Of a DNA stretch of 64,000 nucleotides, positions 51,876-62,950 are shown one piece after another. Made by a program: the position numbers and the translations under genes. A model generated the notes under the pieces. That model did no database searches and was not told the DNA's origin. It was given only the letters and a program-made list of their open reading frames with translations. Within the stretch, counting starts at the first letter, position 1. Every line of letters starts with the position of its first letter. Source of the DNA: Halomicrobium urmianum (GTDB lineage: Archaea; Halobacteriota; Halobacteria; Halobacteriales; Haloarculaceae); the NCBI RefSeq assembly GCF_020217425.1, contig NZ_CP084090.1:124001-188000 (forward strand), in the 5' to 3' direction.

Positions 51876-52262
51876 TCAGTTATCGCCGTCGCGGTCGGTC
51901 AGTTCGTCCAGGCGGTCGAGGTAGTCCTCCCGGGGGACCTGGTAGTAATCGCGGTAGTCGACGCCGCCGGCGTCGAACTCGGCGGCCGCGTCGGTCGCGG
52001 CGTCGAGGGCCTCGGCGCGGGTGCGGTAGGAGCCGACCTCCCGGTCGATCTCGGGCTCCAGGTAGAGAGTGACGTACCACGACGAACCGGCTCGCTGTCC
52101 GCCGGGGCGTCGGTCCCGCCGCCCGCGGGTGAGGTAGATGGTCGGCATGCACTGCGGCGGGAGGTCGCCGCCGTCGAAGACGTCGGGCCGGTACGCGAGG
52201 ACGACCTTGTCGGGCTCGTTGCTCCAGACCTGCCACCCCCGGGGCGCGTCGTCGAGGCTCAT
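51876..52262 (-). CDS. DUF5820-type haloarchaeal protein
   Basis: The 128-residue protein starts MSLDDAPRGWQVWSNEPDKV and includes the segment PTIYLTRGRRDRRPGG and a C-terminal YRDYYQVPREDYLDRLDEL. This is a type of small haloarchaeal protein annotated as DUF5820; function is unknown. The ATG at 52262 is preferred because upstream in-frame codons (to 52361) overlap the AT-rich part of the spacer. Confidence 0.82.
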   Translation of the reverse strand: MSLDDAPRGWQVWSNEPDKVVLAYRPDVFDGGDLPPQCMPTIYLTRGRRDRRPGGQRAGSSWYVTLYLEPEIDREVGSYRTRAEALDAATDAAAEFDAGGVDYRDYYQVPREDYLDRLDELTDRDGDN

Positions 52263-52703
52263 ACGGACCCTGCGTGTGCAGGCGAAAAGAGTCCGACGGT
52301 CGGACTCGATAGCTGGCATATAAACGGCGTCGCCAGCGCCGGCGCCGTGGGCCCGCCACATCGCGGGCTGTGCGGGGGTTCTCCCGGACCACGCATGCGG
52401 AGATATCCGCCGCTACCTCCGGGTCGGAGAAAGGGTTATACGTTCACAGGCCCCACACAATAAATACTATCGGAAGCAGTTCCGATCCCTGGTATCACCC
52501 GCCGGGAGGGGTGTCCCCGCGACCGAGGGTGGTACGTGGAAACACATGGCAACCACCGAGCAACCTGCGCCCGGTCGCCCGGGCGACGCGCCCGCTGGCG
52601 CCCGTGCGCGGAGCGTCCGGTGTAGCGGAACTGCACCCGTGGTGTGCGGCGCGACCGCGACTGGCACCGACGCCAGGTCACGACTCGAACCGTCCGTGAT
52701 AGT
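52263..52703 (+). promoter_or_regulatory. Upstream region of the PrkA operon
   Basis: A 440-bp spacer with no gene. The AT-rich part at 52,434-52,475 (ttatacg and aataaatactat) holds the best promoter candidates. This would leave a leader of about 200 bp before the prkA ATG at 52704, long for a haloarchaeon. Confidence 0.45.
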
Positions 52704-54776
52704 ATGACAGGCACCAAAGAGACTCTCGAAGAGCTGAGCGCGGAGTACCAGGACGCGATTCCCGCCGACCTCCGAACGACCCACTCGTTCGACTGGTACC
52801 TCGAGCAGCTGTACGACGATCCGAGGATCGCACGCAACGCGCACCAGCGCGTTGCCGACATGTTCGACTACTACGGCACGGAGTACGACGAGGACACCGG
52901 CGTCGTGGAGTACAAGCTCGCCTCGGAGGACCCGTTACACGACGGCGAGAACACGTTCTACGGGCGCAACATCCACGAGGCGATGCACGAGTTCGTCAAC
53001 AAGGTGAAGTCGGGGGCCCGCGGACTGGGTCCCGAGAAGCGGATCAAGCTCCTCCTGGGGCCGGTCGGCTCCGGCAAGTCCGACTTCGACCGGCAGGTCC
53101 GCCGGTACTTCGAGGACTACACCCAGCGCGAGGAGGGGCGGATGTACACCTTCCGGTGGACGAACCTCTGCGACGTCATCCCGGATCAGGACCCGGCCGA
53201 CGACGTCGTCCGCTCGCCGATGAACCAGGACCCGCTCGTGCTCCTCCCCCAGGAGCAGCGGGACCGCGTCATCGAGGACGTCAACGAGGAGCTCGACGCG
53301 CCCTACACCATCCGCAACGAGCAGGCGCTGGACCCGGCCAGCGAGTTCTACATGGACAGGCTGCTGGCCCACTACGACGACGACCTCCAGGCCGTCCTGA
53401 ACGACCACGTCGAGGTCGTCCGCCTCGTGGCCGACGAGAACCAGCGCCGCGCCGTCGAGACCTTCGAGCCCAAGGACAAGAAGAACCAAGACGAGACGGA
53501 GCTGACCGGCGACGTCAACTACTCGAAGATCGCCATCTACGGCGAGAGCGACCCGCGGGCGTTCGACTACTCCGGGGCGTTCTGTAACGCCAACCGGGGC
53601 ATCTTCTCCGGCGAGGAGCTGCTGAAGCTCCAGCGGGAGTTCCTCTACGACTTCCTGCACGCGACCCAGGAGCAGACGATCAAGCCCAAGAACAACCCCC
53701 GGATCGACATCGACCAGGTGATCGTCGGGCGCACCAACATGCCCGAGTACCGGGACAAGAAGGGCGACGAGAAGATGGAGGCGTTCAACGACCGGACCAA
53801 GCGGATCGACTTCCCGTACGTCCTCCAGTACGAGGAGGAGGCCAAGATCTACGAGAAGATGCTGAAAAACGCCGACCTGCCGGACATCCAGGTCGAGCCC
53901 CACACCCTAGAGATGGCCGGCCTGTTCGGCGTCCTCACGCGCGTCGAGGAGCCCGACGCCGAGGCAGTCGACCTCCTCCAGAAGGCCAAGGCCTACAACG
54001 GCGAGATCGGCGAGGCCGACGACGTCGACGTCAAGAAGCTCCGCGAGGAGGCCGCCGACAAGGCCGACGTCGGTGAGGGCATGAACGGCGTCTCCGCCCG
54101 GTTCATCGGCGACGAGATCGCGGAGGCGATCATGGACTCGATGCACCGCGACCGGCAGTTCCTCTCGCCGCTGACCACGTTCAACCACTTCGAGGAGAAC
54201 TTGGAGAACCACGGCTCCATCGCCGAGGAGGAGTTCGAGACCTACTACCGCTACCTCGAACTCGTCCGCGAGGAGTACAAGGAGCGGGCCATCGAGGACG
54301 TGCGCCACGCGCTGGCCTACGACGTCGACGAGATCCAGCGCCAGGGCGAGAAGTACATGGACCACGTGATGGCCTACATCGACGACGACACCGTCGAGGA
54401 CGAACTCACGGGTCGCGAGCAGGAGCCCGACGAGCAGTTCCTCCGCAGCGTCGAGGAGAAACTGGACCTGCCGGAGGACCGCAAGGACGACTTCCGCCAG
54501 GAAGTGAGCAACTGGGTCTCCCGCCGGGCCCGCGAGGGCGACACGTTCAACCCGCAGGACAACGACCGCCTGCGTCGCGCGCTGGAGCGGAAGCTCTGGG
54601 AGGACAAGAAGCACAACATCAACTTCTCGGCGCTGGTCTCCAGCGGCGAGATGGACGACGACGAGCGCAACGAGTGGATCGACGCGCTCATCGAGCAGGG
54701 CTACTCCGAGGAGGGCGCGAAGGAGGTGCTCGAGTTCGCCGGCGCCGAGGTCGCCAAAAGCGAGATGGAAGACTGA
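52704..54776 (+). CDS. prkA: PrkA-family serine protein kinase
   Basis: The 690-residue protein is a PrkA (YeaG-type) kinase: an N-terminal AAA+-like domain with Walker A GPVGSGKSDF (about 119-128), the DLTGEVNYSK-type central segment, and a C-terminal PrkA kinase-like domain with long acidic helices (about 430-690). In bacteria PrkA/YeaG phosphorylates substrates in starvation and nitrogen stress. The ATG at 52704 gives the family length. The next gene begins inside its stop codon (ATGA overlap), so translation is coupled. Confidence 0.92.
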   Translation: MTGTKETLEELSAEYQDAIPADLRTTHSFDWYLEQLYDDPRIARNAHQRVADMFDYYGTEYDEDTGVVEYKLASEDPLHDGENTFYGRNIHEAMHEFVNKVKSGARGLGPEKRIKLLLGPVGSGKSDFDRQVRRYFEDYTQREEGRMYTFRWTNLCDVIPDQDPADDVVRSPMNQDPLVLLPQEQRDRVIEDVNEELDAPYTIRNEQALDPASEFYMDRLLAHYDDDLQAVLNDHVEVVRLVADENQRRAVETFEPKDKKNQDETELTGDVNYSKIAIYGESDPRAFDYSGAFCNANRGIFSGEELLKLQREFLYDFLHATQEQTIKPKNNPRIDIDQVIVGRTNMPEYRDKKGDEKMEAFNDRTKRIDFPYVLQYEEEAKIYEKMLKNADLPDIQVEPHTLEMAGLFGVLTRVEEPDAEAVDLLQKAKAYNGEIGEADDVDVKKLREEAADKADVGEGMNGVSARFIGDEIAEAIMDSMHRDRQFLSPLTTFNHFEENLENHGSIAEEEFETYYRYLELVREEYKERAIEDVRHALAYDVDEIQRQGEKYMDHVMAYIDDDTVEDELTGREQEPDEQFLRSVEEKLDLPEDRKDDFRQEVSNWVSRRAREGDTFNPQDNDRLRRALERKLWEDKKHNINFSALVSSGEMDDDERNEWIDALIEQGYSEEGAKEVLEFAGAEVAKSEMED

Positions 54777-57058
54777 TGACAGCCGAGGAGTACATCGACC
54801 GCGCCGACGACACGCTCGACCGGACCTACGAGGAGCCGATGCCCCTGTCGGCGTACGTCGAGAGCGTCCTGGAGCAGCCGGAACTGGCCTCCCACGCCGC
54901 GAAGTACCTGCTGGACGCCATCGAGGAGGCCGGCACCCGCACCGTTATCGAGGAGGGCGAGGAGAAGGAGCGCTACCGCTTCTTCGACGACCCCCACAAC
55001 GACGGCGAGCACGCCATCCTCGGCAACACCGAGGTGCTCAACGGGCTCGTCGACGACCTGCGGTCCATCGCCGCCGGCCGCGGCAAGGACGAGAAGATCA
55101 TCTGGCTCGAGGGGCCGACGGCGACCGGCAAGTCCGAGCTCAAGCGCTGCCTCATCAACGGCCTGCGGGAGTACTCGAAGACGCCCGAGGGCCGGCGCTA
55201 CACGGTCGAATGGAACGTCGCCGCGGCGGGCTCGGCGGACGCCGGGCTCACCTACGCGGACAACCCGGTCGAGGACGAGGATGACTGGTACGAGAGCCCC
55301 GTCCAGGTCCACCCGCTGGCCGTGTTCCCAGAGGAGGTCCGCGAGGAGCTGCTGGCGGAGCTCAACGAGCGCCTCGACGACCACGTCGACGTCCACGTCG
55401 AGGGCAAGCTCGACCCCTTCTCCAGGGAGGCCTACGACTACCTCGAGGAGCAGTACCGCCGCGAGGGCGTCGAGGACCTCTTCTCGGCGGTGACGGGGCC
55501 CGAGCACCTGCGCGTGAAGAACTTCGTCGTCGACGTCGGGCAGGGCATTGGCGTCCTGCACTCCGAGGACGAGGGCAGCCCCAAGGAGCGGCTCGTCGGC
55601 TCGTGGATGCACGGCATGCTCCGCGAACTGGACTCCCGCGGACGGAAGAACCCGCAGGCGTTCAGCTACGACGGGGTCCTCTCGCAGGGCAACGGCCTCC
55701 TCACCGTGGTCGAGGACGCCGCCCAGCACGCCGACCTGCTTCAGAAGCTGCTGAACGTGCCCGACGAGGGCCACGTCAAGCTGGACAAGGGCATCGGGAT
55801 GGACATCGACACCCAGCTGATCATCATCTCCAACCCCGACCTGGAGGCGCGGCTCAACCAGCACGCCGACCGCGAGGGCCAGGACCCGCTGAAGGCGCTG
55901 AAGCGACGCCTCGACAAGCGGGAGTTCTCGTACCTGACGAACCTCTCGCTGGAGGCGGAGCTGCTGCGCCGGGAGCTGACCAACGAGACGGCCGTCTGGC
56001 AGGCGGACTCCTGGGACGAGATGGAGTCGTGGATCCAGGAGCCGCTGACCGTCCAGGTGCGGGACTCCAGCGCGGCGGTCTCCGACATGGAACTGGCTCC
56101 CCACACCGTTGAGGCGGCGGCGCTGTACGCCGTCGCCTCGCGGCTCGACGGCCAGGCGATTCCGGCCGGCCTCGACCTGGTGGACAAGGCCCTGCTGTTC
56201 GACCGCGGCTACCTCCAGGAGGGCGACGAGCGCATCGACGTCGAGGACTTCGAGTTCGCCGACGACGCCGACGACGGCGAGGGCGGCATCCCCGTGACCT
56301 TCACGCGTGACGTCGTCGCCGACCTGCTCCACGAGGAGCGCGACCGCCACCACCCGGACCTGCCCGTCGAGGACGTCATCATGCCCCGCGACGTGCTCAA
56401 CGAGATGGCCGAGCGGCTGGACACCGCGCCGGTGTTCTCGCCCGGCGAGGCCGCCGAGTTCGAGGAGCGCGTCGTTCCCGTCAAGAACCACGTCTTCGCC
56501 GAGCAGGAGTCGGACGTCCTGGACGCCGTCATGCGCGACAAGCGCGTCGACGTCGAGACCGTCGAGGAGTACATCGAGCACGTCTACGCCTGGGAGTCCG
56601 ACGAACAGATCGAGAACGAGCGCGGCGAGTACGTCGACCCCGACCCGCTGACGATGAAGGTGTTCGAGGTCGAGCACCTCGGCCGCTTCACCGAGGCCAA
56701 CTACGACGGCAACGACCCCGACGAGGCCGTCAGGCAGTTCCGGACGGACAAGATCATCACGGCGCTGAACCGCCACGCCTGGCGCCAGCGCGACGACGAG
56801 TTCCGCGTCGCCGACGTCAACCCCAAGGAGATCCCCGTCATCGAGACGGTGCTGGGCAGCCACGACTGGGACGACGTCAAGCGGACCTACGAGGACTTCG
56901 ACCCGCGCCAGTGGGACGACCCGCCCAGCGGCACCGAGACAGCCGACCTCAAGGCCAAGACCGTCCGGAACATGCAGGACATGTTCGACTACAGCGAGGC
57001 CTCGGCCGAGCTGACCAGCCGCCACGTCATGAGCCAGGTGAGCTACAGATGGGACTGA
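54776..57058 (+). CDS. Second, divergent PrkA-type kinase/AAA protein
   Basis: The 760-residue protein has the PrkA architecture with its own Walker [12 protein letters not shown] (about 112-122), a [17 protein letters not shown] segment and the C-terminal PrkA domain, but it is clearly diverged from the first, with an extra N-terminal extension of about 40 residues. Haloarchaea typically encode both in tandem. Whether both are active kinases is not known; a heteromeric complex is possible. Its ATG overlaps the stop of prkA, and its stop overlaps the start of the YeaH-type gene by 10 bp. Confidence 0.88.
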   Translation: MTAEEYIDRADDTLDRTYEEPMPLSAYVESVLEQPELASHAAKYLLDAIEEAGTRTVIEEGEEKERYRFFDDPHNDGEHAILGNTEVLNGLVDDLRSIAAGRGKDEKIIWLEGPTATGKSELKRCLINGLREYSKTPEGRRYTVEWNVAAAGSADAGLTYADNPVEDEDDWYESPVQVHPLAVFPEEVREELLAELNERLDDHVDVHVEGKLDPFSREAYDYLEEQYRREGVEDLFSAVTGPEHLRVKNFVVDVGQGIGVLHSEDEGSPKERLVGSWMHGMLRELDSRGRKNPQAFSYDGVLSQGNGLLTVVEDAAQHADLLQKLLNVPDEGHVKLDKGIGMDIDTQLIIISNPDLEARLNQHADREGQDPLKALKRRLDKREFSYLTNLSLEAELLRRELTNETAVWQADSWDEMESWIQEPLTVQVRDSSAAVSDMELAPHTVEAAALYAVASRLDGQAIPAGLDLVDKALLFDRGYLQEGDERIDVEDFEFADDADDGEGGIPVTFTRDVVADLLHEERDRHHPDLPVEDVIMPRDVLNEMAERLDTAPVFSPGEAAEFEERVVPVKNHVFAEQESDVLDAVMRDKRVDVETVEEYIEHVYAWESDEQIENERGEYVDPDPLTMKVFEVEHLGRFTEANYDGNDPDEAVRQFRTDKIITALNRHAWRQRDDEFRVADVNPKEIPVIETVLGSHDWDDVKRTYEDFDPRQWDDPPSGTETADLKAKTVRNMQDMFDYSEASAELTSRHVMSQVSYRWD

Positions 57059-58365
57059 GAGACGACCTCGAGCGGTACCGGGAGGTGGGCGAGAACCGCC
57101 GCCAGGACCTCGCCGAGTTCATCCAGTACGGCGACCTCGGCCAGAGCCGCCAGGACTCCGTGCAGATCCCGATCAAGATCGTGGACCTGCCGGAGTTCGC
57201 CTACGACCAGCGCGACATGGGCGGCGTCGGCCAGGGCCAGGGCGGCCAGCCCGAGCCCGGCCAGCCCGTCGGCGACCCCGAGCCCGGCGACGGCGACGAG
57301 GACGGCGACCCCGGCGAGGAGGGCGCGGACCACGAGTACTACGAGATGGATCCCGAGGAGTTCGCCCAGGAGCTGGACGAGCAACTCGGGCTCGACCTCG
57401 ACCCCAAGGGCAAGACGGTCGTCGAGGAGACGGAGGGCGACTTCACGGACATCACCCGGACCGGTCCCTCGTCGACGCTAGACTTCGAGCGCCTGTTCAA
57501 GCAGGGACTCAAGCGCAAGCTGGCGATGGACTTCGACCGGGACTACGTCCGCGAGGCGCTGAAGGTCGACGGCTGGGGTCCCGCCAGCGTCTTCGAGTGG
57601 GCCCGCGACGAGGCCATCCCCGTCTCCAAGCCGTGGCTCGACGATGCCTACGAGGAGATCCCCCGCGAGGAGCGCGCCGAGTGGGACAGCATCGAGGAGA
57701 TGGAGGCCGAGGTCGAGCGGACCGACACCGCCGCTCGCATCCGCCGGGAGGGCGTCGACCAGATCCCCTTCCGCCGCGAGGACGAGCGCTACCGCTACCC
57801 CGAGATCGTCGAGGAGCGCGAGAAGAACGTCGTCGTGGTCAACATCCGCGACGTCTCCGGGTCGATGCGCAAGAAGAAGCGGGAACTGGTCGAGCGGACG
57901 TTCACCCCGCTCGACTGGTACCTGCAGGGGAAGTACGACAACGCCGAGTTCGTCTACATCGCCCACGACGCGGAGGCCTGGGAGGTCGAACGCGACGATT
58001 TCTTCGGCATCCGCAGCGGCGGCGGGACGCGCATCTCCAGCGCCTACGAGGTGGCCGCCCAGCGGCTGGAGGAGGAGTACCCCTGGAGCGACTGGAACCG
58101 CTACGTGTTCGCCGCGGGCGACTCCGAGAACTCCAGCAACGACACCGAGGAGCGGGTCATCCCCATGATGGAGGAGATCCCCGCGAACCTCCACGCCTAC
58201 GTGGAGACCCAGCCCTCCGGCAACGCGATCAACGCCACCCACGCCGAGGAGGTCGAGCGCCACTTCCGCGGGGCCGACGACGTGGCCGTCACCTACGTCT
58301 CCAGCCCGGCGGACGTCGTCGACGCGATCTACGAGATCCTCAGCACCGAGGAGGAAGACCAATGA
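57049..58365 (+). CDS. yeaH: YeaH/YhbH (DUF444) VWA-like protein
   Basis: The 438-residue protein has an N-terminal coiled region, a Gly/Pro/Glu-rich linker (about 60-100) and a C-terminal VWA-like domain (about 255-438) with the metal-ion-dependent adhesion site in [14 protein letters not shown] (DxSxS). It corresponds to YeaH/YhbH of the bacterial PrkA cluster, which is expressed under starvation. It may bring the kinases to their targets. It overlaps both neighbours (10 bp upstream, 4 bp downstream). Confidence 0.92.
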   Translation: MGLRDDLERYREVGENRRQDLAEFIQYGDLGQSRQDSVQIPIKIVDLPEFAYDQRDMGGVGQGQGGQPEPGQPVGDPEPGDGDEDGDPGEEGADHEYYEMDPEEFAQELDEQLGLDLDPKGKTVVEETEGDFTDITRTGPSSTLDFERLFKQGLKRKLAMDFDRDYVREALKVDGWGPASVFEWARDEAIPVSKPWLDDAYEEIPREERAEWDSIEEMEAEVERTDTAARIRREGVDQIPFRREDERYRYPEIVEEREKNVVVVNIRDVSGSMRKKKRELVERTFTPLDWYLQGKYDNAEFVYIAHDAEAWEVERDDFFGIRSGGGTRISSAYEVAAQRLEEEYPWSDWNRYVFAAGDSENSSNDTEERVIPMMEEIPANLHAYVETQPSGNAINATHAEEVERHFRGADDVAVTYVSSPADVVDAIYEILSTEEEDQ

Positions 58366-60389
58366 GCACCGACGATCACGTCCGCAAACAGCGGATCGCC
58401 GACGGACTCGAAGAGCCGGTCGACGAGGCCGCGAACCTGGCCGAGCGGCTGGGCCTGTCGCCGTACCCGGTCAACTACTGGATCGTCGACTACGACGAGA
58501 TGAACGAGCTGATCGCCTACGGCGGGTTCCAGCAGCGGTACCCGCACTGGCGCTGGGGGATGAAGTACGACCGCCAACGCAAGCAGGGCCAGTTCCTCGG
58601 CGGCAAGGCCTTCGAGATCGTCAACAACGACGACCCCGCCCACGCCTTCCTCCAGGAGTCCAACGAACTGGCCGACCAGAAGGCCGTGATCACCCACGTC
58701 GAGGCCCACGCCGACTTCTTCGCCAACAACGAGTGGTTCGGCCTGTTCACCGACCGCGGCGTCGAGCGGGGCGGCGACGGCCGCGGCCCCGACGCCTCCG
58801 CGATGCTCGCACGCCACAGCGAGGCCATCGAGGAGTACATGCAGGACCCAGAGATCGACCGCAGCGAGGTCGAGAAGTGGATCGACCACGTCCTCTGCCT
58901 GGAGGACAACATCGACCAGCACCAGCCCTACGTCCGGGTCCAGGTCGACGGCGAGGACGGCCGCTCCGACGAGGAACTGGCCGACGTCGCCGACCAGCTC
59001 GAGGATCTGGAGCTGTCCGAGGAGGTCCGCCACCAGGTGTTCGACGACGAGTGGCTCGACGCCCAGCGCGACGACGAGGAGGCCGTGACCTTCCCCGAGG
59101 AGCCCGAGGAGGACCTGCTGGCCTTCCTCCGCAAACACGGCCGTCAGTACGACGACGAGGCCGGCAAGGCCGTCGAGATGGCGGACTGGCAGCGGGAGAT
59201 ACTGGAGATCCTCCGCCGGGAGTCGTACTACTTCGCCCCCCAGAAGATGACGAAGGTGCTCAACGAGGGCTGGGCCGCCTACTGGGAGTCGATGATGATG
59301 GGCGAGGAGAACTTCGCCGGCGACGACGAGTTCCTCCTCTACGCCGAGCACCAGGCCCGGGTGCTGGGCTCGCCCGGCCTCAACCCCTACAAGCTCGGCA
59401 AGGAGCTGTGGGAGTACGTCGAGAACTCCGTCAACCGGCGCGAGGTCGTCGAGCGGCTCCTGCGGGTCGAGGGCATCACCTGGCGCAACTTCCAGGACGT
59501 GATCGACTTCGAGCGGGTCCAGGAGCTGCTCGAACCGGAACCGCGGCTGGTGGACGTCCCCGGTCACCTGGACGAACTCGACCCGGACGACCCCAGAGTC
59601 GACGCGGAGACCCTGGCCACGGCTCGGGACGGCGACGTCGACGTCGAGCAGTACCCCTGGAAGGTGCTGACCTACGACGGGCTGGTCGAGCGCCACTACT
59701 CGCTGGTCAAGCCCCAGTACCGCGGGTTCGTCTCCCGGATCAGCCAGAACGAGCTGGAGCGGATCTCCCGGTACATGTTCGACGACGCCCGCTACGACTC
59801 GGTCGAGGACGCGGTCGCCGACGTCGACTACGCCCGCGGCTGGGACCGGATGCGCGAGATCCGCGAGAGCCACAACGACGTGACCTTCCTCGACGAGTTC
59901 CTCACCCAGGAGTTCGTCGACGAGCACAACTACTTCACCTACGAGTACACCCGCGCGTCCGACGAGTACCGCGCCACCTCGACGGAAGCCGCCGACGTCA
60001 AGAAGAAGCTCCTGCTGCAGTTCACCAACTTCGGCAAGCCCACCATCACCGTCGCGGACGGCAACTACCGCAACCGGAACGAGCTACTGTTGACCCACCA
60101 GTACAACGGCGTCGTGCTGGACGTGGAGCAGGCCAAGGACACGCTCGAGCGCGTCTTCGAGCTGTGGGGCCGCCCCGTCAACCTACTGACCATCGACAAG
60201 GAGTACGACGAACACGACGTCGAGGTCGCCCGCCGGCGCGACCGCGAGCCCGAGCCCGAGGAGGTCGGCAAGCGCCTCCGCTATGACGGCGAGGCGGTCA
60301 CGGTCGAGCAGGTCGACTGGTCGGCCGTCGAGCACCTCGCGGCCGACGACGTCGACTACGACACGAAGCCCGACGAGTGGCTGGCGTAA
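58362..60389 (+). CDS. SpoVR family protein
   Basis: The 675-residue protein is SpoVR/YcgB: N-terminal [18 protein letters not shown] and [15 protein letters not shown] segments, the [15 protein letters not shown] segment, the [17 protein letters not shown] and [16 protein letters not shown] segment (here [12 protein letters not shown]), and the C-terminal DUF of the family (about 560-675). SpoVR is required for spore cortex formation in Bacillus; in non-spore formers it sits in the PrkA-YeaH cluster and its role is unknown. It is the last gene of the coupled operon and starts with an ATGA overlap. Confidence 0.94.
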   Translation: MSTDDHVRKQRIADGLEEPVDEAANLAERLGLSPYPVNYWIVDYDEMNELIAYGGFQQRYPHWRWGMKYDRQRKQGQFLGGKAFEIVNNDDPAHAFLQESNELADQKAVITHVEAHADFFANNEWFGLFTDRGVERGGDGRGPDASAMLARHSEAIEEYMQDPEIDRSEVEKWIDHVLCLEDNIDQHQPYVRVQVDGEDGRSDEELADVADQLEDLELSEEVRHQVFDDEWLDAQRDDEEAVTFPEEPEEDLLAFLRKHGRQYDDEAGKAVEMADWQREILEILRRESYYFAPQKMTKVLNEGWAAYWESMMMGEENFAGDDEFLLYAEHQARVLGSPGLNPYKLGKELWEYVENSVNRREVVERLLRVEGITWRNFQDVIDFERVQELLEPEPRLVDVPGHLDELDPDDPRVDAETLATARDGDVDVEQYPWKVLTYDGLVERHYSLVKPQYRGFVSRISQNELERISRYMFDDARYDSVEDAVADVDYARGWDRMREIRESHNDVTFLDEFLTQEFVDEHNYFTYEYTRASDEYRATSTEAADVKKKLLLQFTNFGKPTITVADGNYRNRNELLLTHQYNGVVLDVEQAKDTLERVFELWGRPVNLLTIDKEYDEHDVEVARRRDREPEPEEVGKRLRYDGEAVTVEQVDWSAVEHLAADDVDYDTKPDEWLA

Positions 60390-60426
60390 CCGCCGTTTTT
60401 TCCGCTCTCGCCGCGAACGAACGCGC

Positions 60427-60807
60427 ATGTCCACGTTCACCGTCGAGACCGACCGCCGGCTGCAGGTCGTCGACGTGACCGACAGGGTCCGCGAGGCGCT
60501 CCCCGACGACGCCGACGGCACGGCGACCGTCTTCTCCCGGCACACCACCGCCGGCGTCGCCGTCAACGAGGCCGAGTCGCGCCTGCTGGGCGACTACGAG
60601 GCGATGCTCGCCGACCTGGTGCCCGACGAGGGGTGGGACCACGACGAACTGGACGGCAACGCGGACTCCCACCTGCGCTCGCTGCTCGTGGGCGCGAGCG
60701 AGACAGTGCCCGTCAGTGAGGGCGATCTCGGCCTCGGAACCTGGCAGTCGATCCTGCTCGTCGAGTGCGACGGTCCGCGGACCCGGACGGTCGAGGTCCG
60801 GTCGTGA
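60427..60807 (+). CDS. YjbQ (UPF0047) family protein
   Basis: The 126-residue protein has the family motifs TATVFSRHTTAGVAVNEAES, LLVGASETVPVSEGDLGLGTWQ (partly quoted) and LVECDGPRTRTVEV. YjbQ proteins have thiamine-phosphate synthase-like activity in some organisms, though the in vivo role is unclear. The ATG at 60427 is the natural start; the frame runs open upstream into the SpoVR gene but without family similarity. It starts 37 bp after the SpoVR stop and may belong to the same transcript. Confidence 0.92.
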   Translation: MSTFTVETDRRLQVVDVTDRVREALPDDADGTATVFSRHTTAGVAVNEAESRLLGDYEAMLADLVPDEGWDHDELDGNADSHLRSLLVGASETVPVSEGDLGLGTWQSILLVECDGPRTRTVEVRS

Positions 60808-60961
60808 TACGCGCTCGCCACAGTTCCGTCCGGGTATCGGTCTGACGCGGGACACACCCGGTTGGCTACTAATTGGTATTTAAATTCTTCGTCGGTCTGC
60901 GCCGGTGCGCGGTCGACTGGCCGGTATAAAGGGGGCGGAGGACGGTCGTTCGAGTGCGCAG

Positions 60962-62191
60962 ATGCCACCAGCAGACGAGCCCTCCCGGCCGACGCGTCGC
61001 GCCCTCCTCAGGGCGGGCGCGGCGGCCGCCGCGACCCTGACGACGAGCGCGGCGGGGTGTACCAGCATCCCGCCGCTCGGCAGCAAACCCTCGTACGGGC
61101 GAGTGGACGTCCCCGACGCCGGCCCGCCGGACTACCGGCGGTGGCTCCCGGCGCAGTCGGTCGTCGAGACCGACGACGACTGGCTGATCACCTACGCCGA
61201 GCCCGGTCCGTTCGACGGCCCAGTCCCCGAGGAGTTCGTGGCTCGCAGGGGCTTCACGATCGCCGAACTGGACTACTTCGGGATCGGATACGAGCGTTAC
61301 GACCGACTCGTCAACACCAACCTCGCGACGGTGATCGAGGCCGAGTTCGCCGCCGGCGAGGTCGCGTCGACGCTCGCGGAGACCGGCTACGAACCGGACG
61401 GGTCCTACCGCGACTACGACCTGTACGCCCGGTCGGACGTATCGCGACGGGCGGCGGTCCGCGACGGCGCGATCGTCTGGACGAGCGCCGAACACCACCG
61501 CGCGGCGAATCTGGAGGCGACCGTCGACGCGGGGCGCGGCGACGTCGAGCGGTACCACGAGGCCGACGACGCCTTCGCGGCGGTCACCGACGCGGTCGGC
61601 GCAAGCCGAATGCTATTCGTCGGCGGCGGCCACCCCGGACTTGTCACCGAGCGCGCGGAGATGGGCGCGGACGCCTTCAGGATCAGCGACGCCGCGTATC
61701 AGGTCCTGATCGAGCGGTATCCCGAGGGGCGGACCATCTCCGCGGAGCGGATCAGGCGCGTCCTCGAGGACCAGCCGCACGAACTCACGTCCAAGGCGGA
61801 GACGCCCGACGTCGCGGTCGACGGCCGCCACGCCACGGTCGAGGCGCGCGTCCCGCTGGCGCCGGACCGCGACCGCGATCCGATCCGCGATCCGCCGCAG
61901 GTCACCTGGGGCGGCTCCTTCGACGCCGAGGCGCGGACCGTGACGATCCGCCACGAGGCCGGCGAGGCGGTCGACGCCGACCTGCTGTGGTACGACGTCG
62001 ACTCGACCGACGACTACGGCGAGATCGAGAAGACACCGCTCTGGACCGGTGGTGGCGCTGTCGAACCGGGCGACGAGGCGACGATCGACCTGAGCGACAG
62101 CCCGGACGCAGCGGGCGTGCAACTGGAGTACGGCACCGAGGGTATCGGCTCGCTCACCCTGTTCCACTATCCGCTGGAGGGGAGCAGATGA
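60962..62191 (+). CDS. Twin-arginine lipoprotein, unknown
   Basis: The 409-residue protein has an N-terminal Tat signal (PTRRALLRAGAAAAATL) followed by a lipobox-like AAGC at about residue 37, so it is predicted to be a lipid-anchored protein exported folded. The mature part is acidic with several repeating alpha/beta segments, and its C-terminal third (about 275-409) is a beta-rich domain with DLLWYDVDSTDDYGEIE. I recognise no family. The ATG at 60962 lies immediately before the Tat motif. A winged-helix/membrane protein pair follows on the same strand. Confidence 0.75.
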   Translation: MPPADEPSRPTRRALLRAGAAAAATLTTSAAGCTSIPPLGSKPSYGRVDVPDAGPPDYRRWLPAQSVVETDDDWLITYAEPGPFDGPVPEEFVARRGFTIAELDYFGIGYERYDRLVNTNLATVIEAEFAAGEVASTLAETGYEPDGSYRDYDLYARSDVSRRAAVRDGAIVWTSAEHHRAANLEATVDAGRGDVERYHEADDAFAAVTDAVGASRMLFVGGGHPGLVTERAEMGADAFRISDAAYQVLIERYPEGRTISAERIRRVLEDQPHELTSKAETPDVAVDGRHATVEARVPLAPDRDRDPIRDPPQVTWGGSFDAEARTVTIRHEAGEAVDADLLWYDVDSTDDYGEIEKTPLWTGGGAVEPGDEATIDLSDSPDAAGVQLEYGTEGIGSLTLFHYPLEGSR

Positions 62192-62271
62192 GCGCGATCG
62201 CGCGCCCGAACGGGGTCTGTCCGGACGCCTCGCGACTTCGGCCGGCCGAGAGCAAGTTATTTCCCCCACGT

Positions 62272-62631
62272 ATGACAGAGGACGCTGTGAGCGAGGACGC
62301 CGACCTTGCCGACGTCGTCGCGCTGCTGGACGACGAGCACGTCCGGTCGATCCTCGTCGCGACGAGCGCGGAACCGCTGTCGGCGAAGGAACTGGCCGAT
62401 CGCTGCGACCTCTCGGTGTCCTCGATCTACCGGCGGGTCGACGACCTGCGCGACCTGAATCTCCTCGAGGAGCGCACCCGGCCCCGCAGCGACGGCCACC
62501 ACGAGACCGTGTACGTCTCCGCGCTCGACCGGTTCGAGCTGACGATCAGCGACGGGGTGCTGGACTGGACGGTCGACCGGGCCGGCGACGACGTCGCCGA
62601 CGAGCTCTCCAGAATGTGGGGGAACTTCTGA
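62272..62631 (+). CDS. Winged-helix transcriptional regulator
   Basis: The 119-residue protein is an ArsR/MarR-like winged-helix regulator: LDDEHVRSILVATSAEPLSAKELADRC (partly quoted) and VSSIYRRVDDLRDLNLLEER as the recognition part, then a wing with HHETVYVSALDRFEL and a C-terminal helix. The ATG at 62272 lies about 20 bp after an AT-rich aagttattt box. It is followed after one base by a small membrane protein gene, forming a common haloarchaeal pair; the two may act together in signalling. Confidence 0.87.
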   Translation: MTEDAVSEDADLADVVALLDDEHVRSILVATSAEPLSAKELADRCDLSVSSIYRRVDDLRDLNLLEERTRPRSDGHHETVYVSALDRFELTISDGVLDWTVDRAGDDVADELSRMWGNF

Positions 62632-62632
62632 G

Positions 62633-62950
62633 ATGATCGGGTTCACCTCGGCCGTCGGCCTCGCGGCCGGCGCCGCGGCGACCGGGTCGGCCCTCGTCGG
62701 CCTCTACATCGGCGGCCACGCCTACCGCGGCCTGCGTCGCAACGACGACCCCTCGATGCGGTACCTCTCGATCGGGATGATCCTCCTGTTCGGAGTCACC
62801 TACATCACGGCGCTCGTCGGCCAGGGGCTCATCACCTTCCGGGTCGTCCCGGTCCGCTACCAGAACGTGTTCCGCCTCCTGGTCCGGGTCCTCCAGCTGA
62901 CCGGGCTCGTCACGATCGCGTACTCGCTGCGCGTCGCGACCCGGGAGTGA
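62633..62950 (+). CDS. Small membrane protein (DUF7521-like) paired with HTH
   Basis: The 105-residue protein has three membrane helices (about residues 5-28, 45-68 and 80-98) with short polar loops, one containing RGLRRNDDPSMRYLSIG. Similar proteins in haloarchaea are annotated as DUF7521 and are found beside small HTH genes as here. The start lies one base after the HTH stop, so the two genes are co-translated. Function is unknown. Confidence 0.8.
   Translation: MIGFTSAVGLAAGAAATGSALVGLYIGGHAYRGLRRNDDPSMRYLSIGMILLFGVTYITALVGQGLITFRVVPVRYQNVFRLLVRVLQLTGLVTIAYSLRVATRE

Noticed and set aside
54701..57025. Long minus-strand frame opposite the second PrkA-type gene
   Set aside because: Its translation is a Val/Leu/Gly/Asp run with no domain; it is the mirror of the coding strand.
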